Shown here: positions 13,798 to 13,801 of the stretch, one piece after another
How the letters are laid out: each line of letters opens with the position of its first letter
Position numbering within the stretch: the stretch's first letter is position 1
NCBI GenBank assembly: GCA_964531735.1
Contig: CAZHGD010000196.1
Coordinates: 1-13,801, forward strand
Length of the DNA: 13,801 bases
DNA from: CAZHGD01 sp964531735
GTDB lineage: Bacteria; Armatimonadota; UBA10988
Direction of reading: 5' to 3'
The notes under the pieces: model-generated
Databases searched by the model: none
What the model was told of the DNA's origin: nothing
What the model saw: the letters and a program-made list of their open reading frames with translations, nothing else
Translations under genes and position numbers: made by a program

Positions 13798-13801
13798 GGG
13801 C

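Overview
This is a very G+C-rich bacterial window with nine genes on the minus strand (574-12755) and one on the plus strand (12967-13797). Every start chosen here is supported by a Shine-Dalgarno sequence, by translational coupling, or by both. The lineage cannot be fixed from the sequence. Several things fit a soil or sediment bacterium of the Planctomycetota, Armatimonadota or a related PVC-like group: secreted DUF4838 and BNR-repeat glycan proteins, a xylose-isomerase-like TIM-barrel protein, a Ser/Thr kinase-FHA-PP2C-vWA gene set, and intergenic palindromic repeats. This is inference, not a phylogenetic placement.

Layout. Positions 1-573 are non-coding and hold three paired inverted repeats that look like members of one REP-like family. 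Next come two secreted proteins: a BNR/sialidase-fold protein with PKD-like and CBM-like modules (574-3006) and a DUF4838 protein (3086-5392). They are followed by rapZ (5451-6320) and a small four-helix membrane protein of the YvlD / phage holin 4 type (6323-6733), which lie only 2 bases apart.

The core of the window is a tightly packed five-gene phospho-signalling operon, transcribed from 12755 down to 6809. In order it encodes a kinase-zinc ribbon-FHA protein, a PP2C phosphatase with an apparently dead kinase domain at its N-terminus, a vWA protein with an intact MIDAS site, a double zinc-ribbon FHA protein, and a second kinase with an Ig-like tail. The junctions are 4-base, 8-base and 4-base overlaps plus one 5-base gap, so the products are probably made together. 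A good sigma70-type promoter (TTGACG-18-TAGAAT, 12840-12811) drives it and shows that the first gene starts at 12755.

Divergent from it is a sugar phosphate isomerase/epimerase-like gene with its own promoter (TTGACA-17-TACGCT) and an AGGAG ribosome binding site.

How the parts may work together. Two kinases, one phosphatase, two FHA phosphothreonine readers and a vWA scaffold make a complete write-erase-read set. It resembles in content, but does not match, TerY-type vWA/PP2C/kinase triads and the kinase/phosphatase/FHA control modules of type VI secretion. No tellurite-resistance or secretion gene lies in the window, so its target is unknown. This operon is the best candidate here for an undescribed system.
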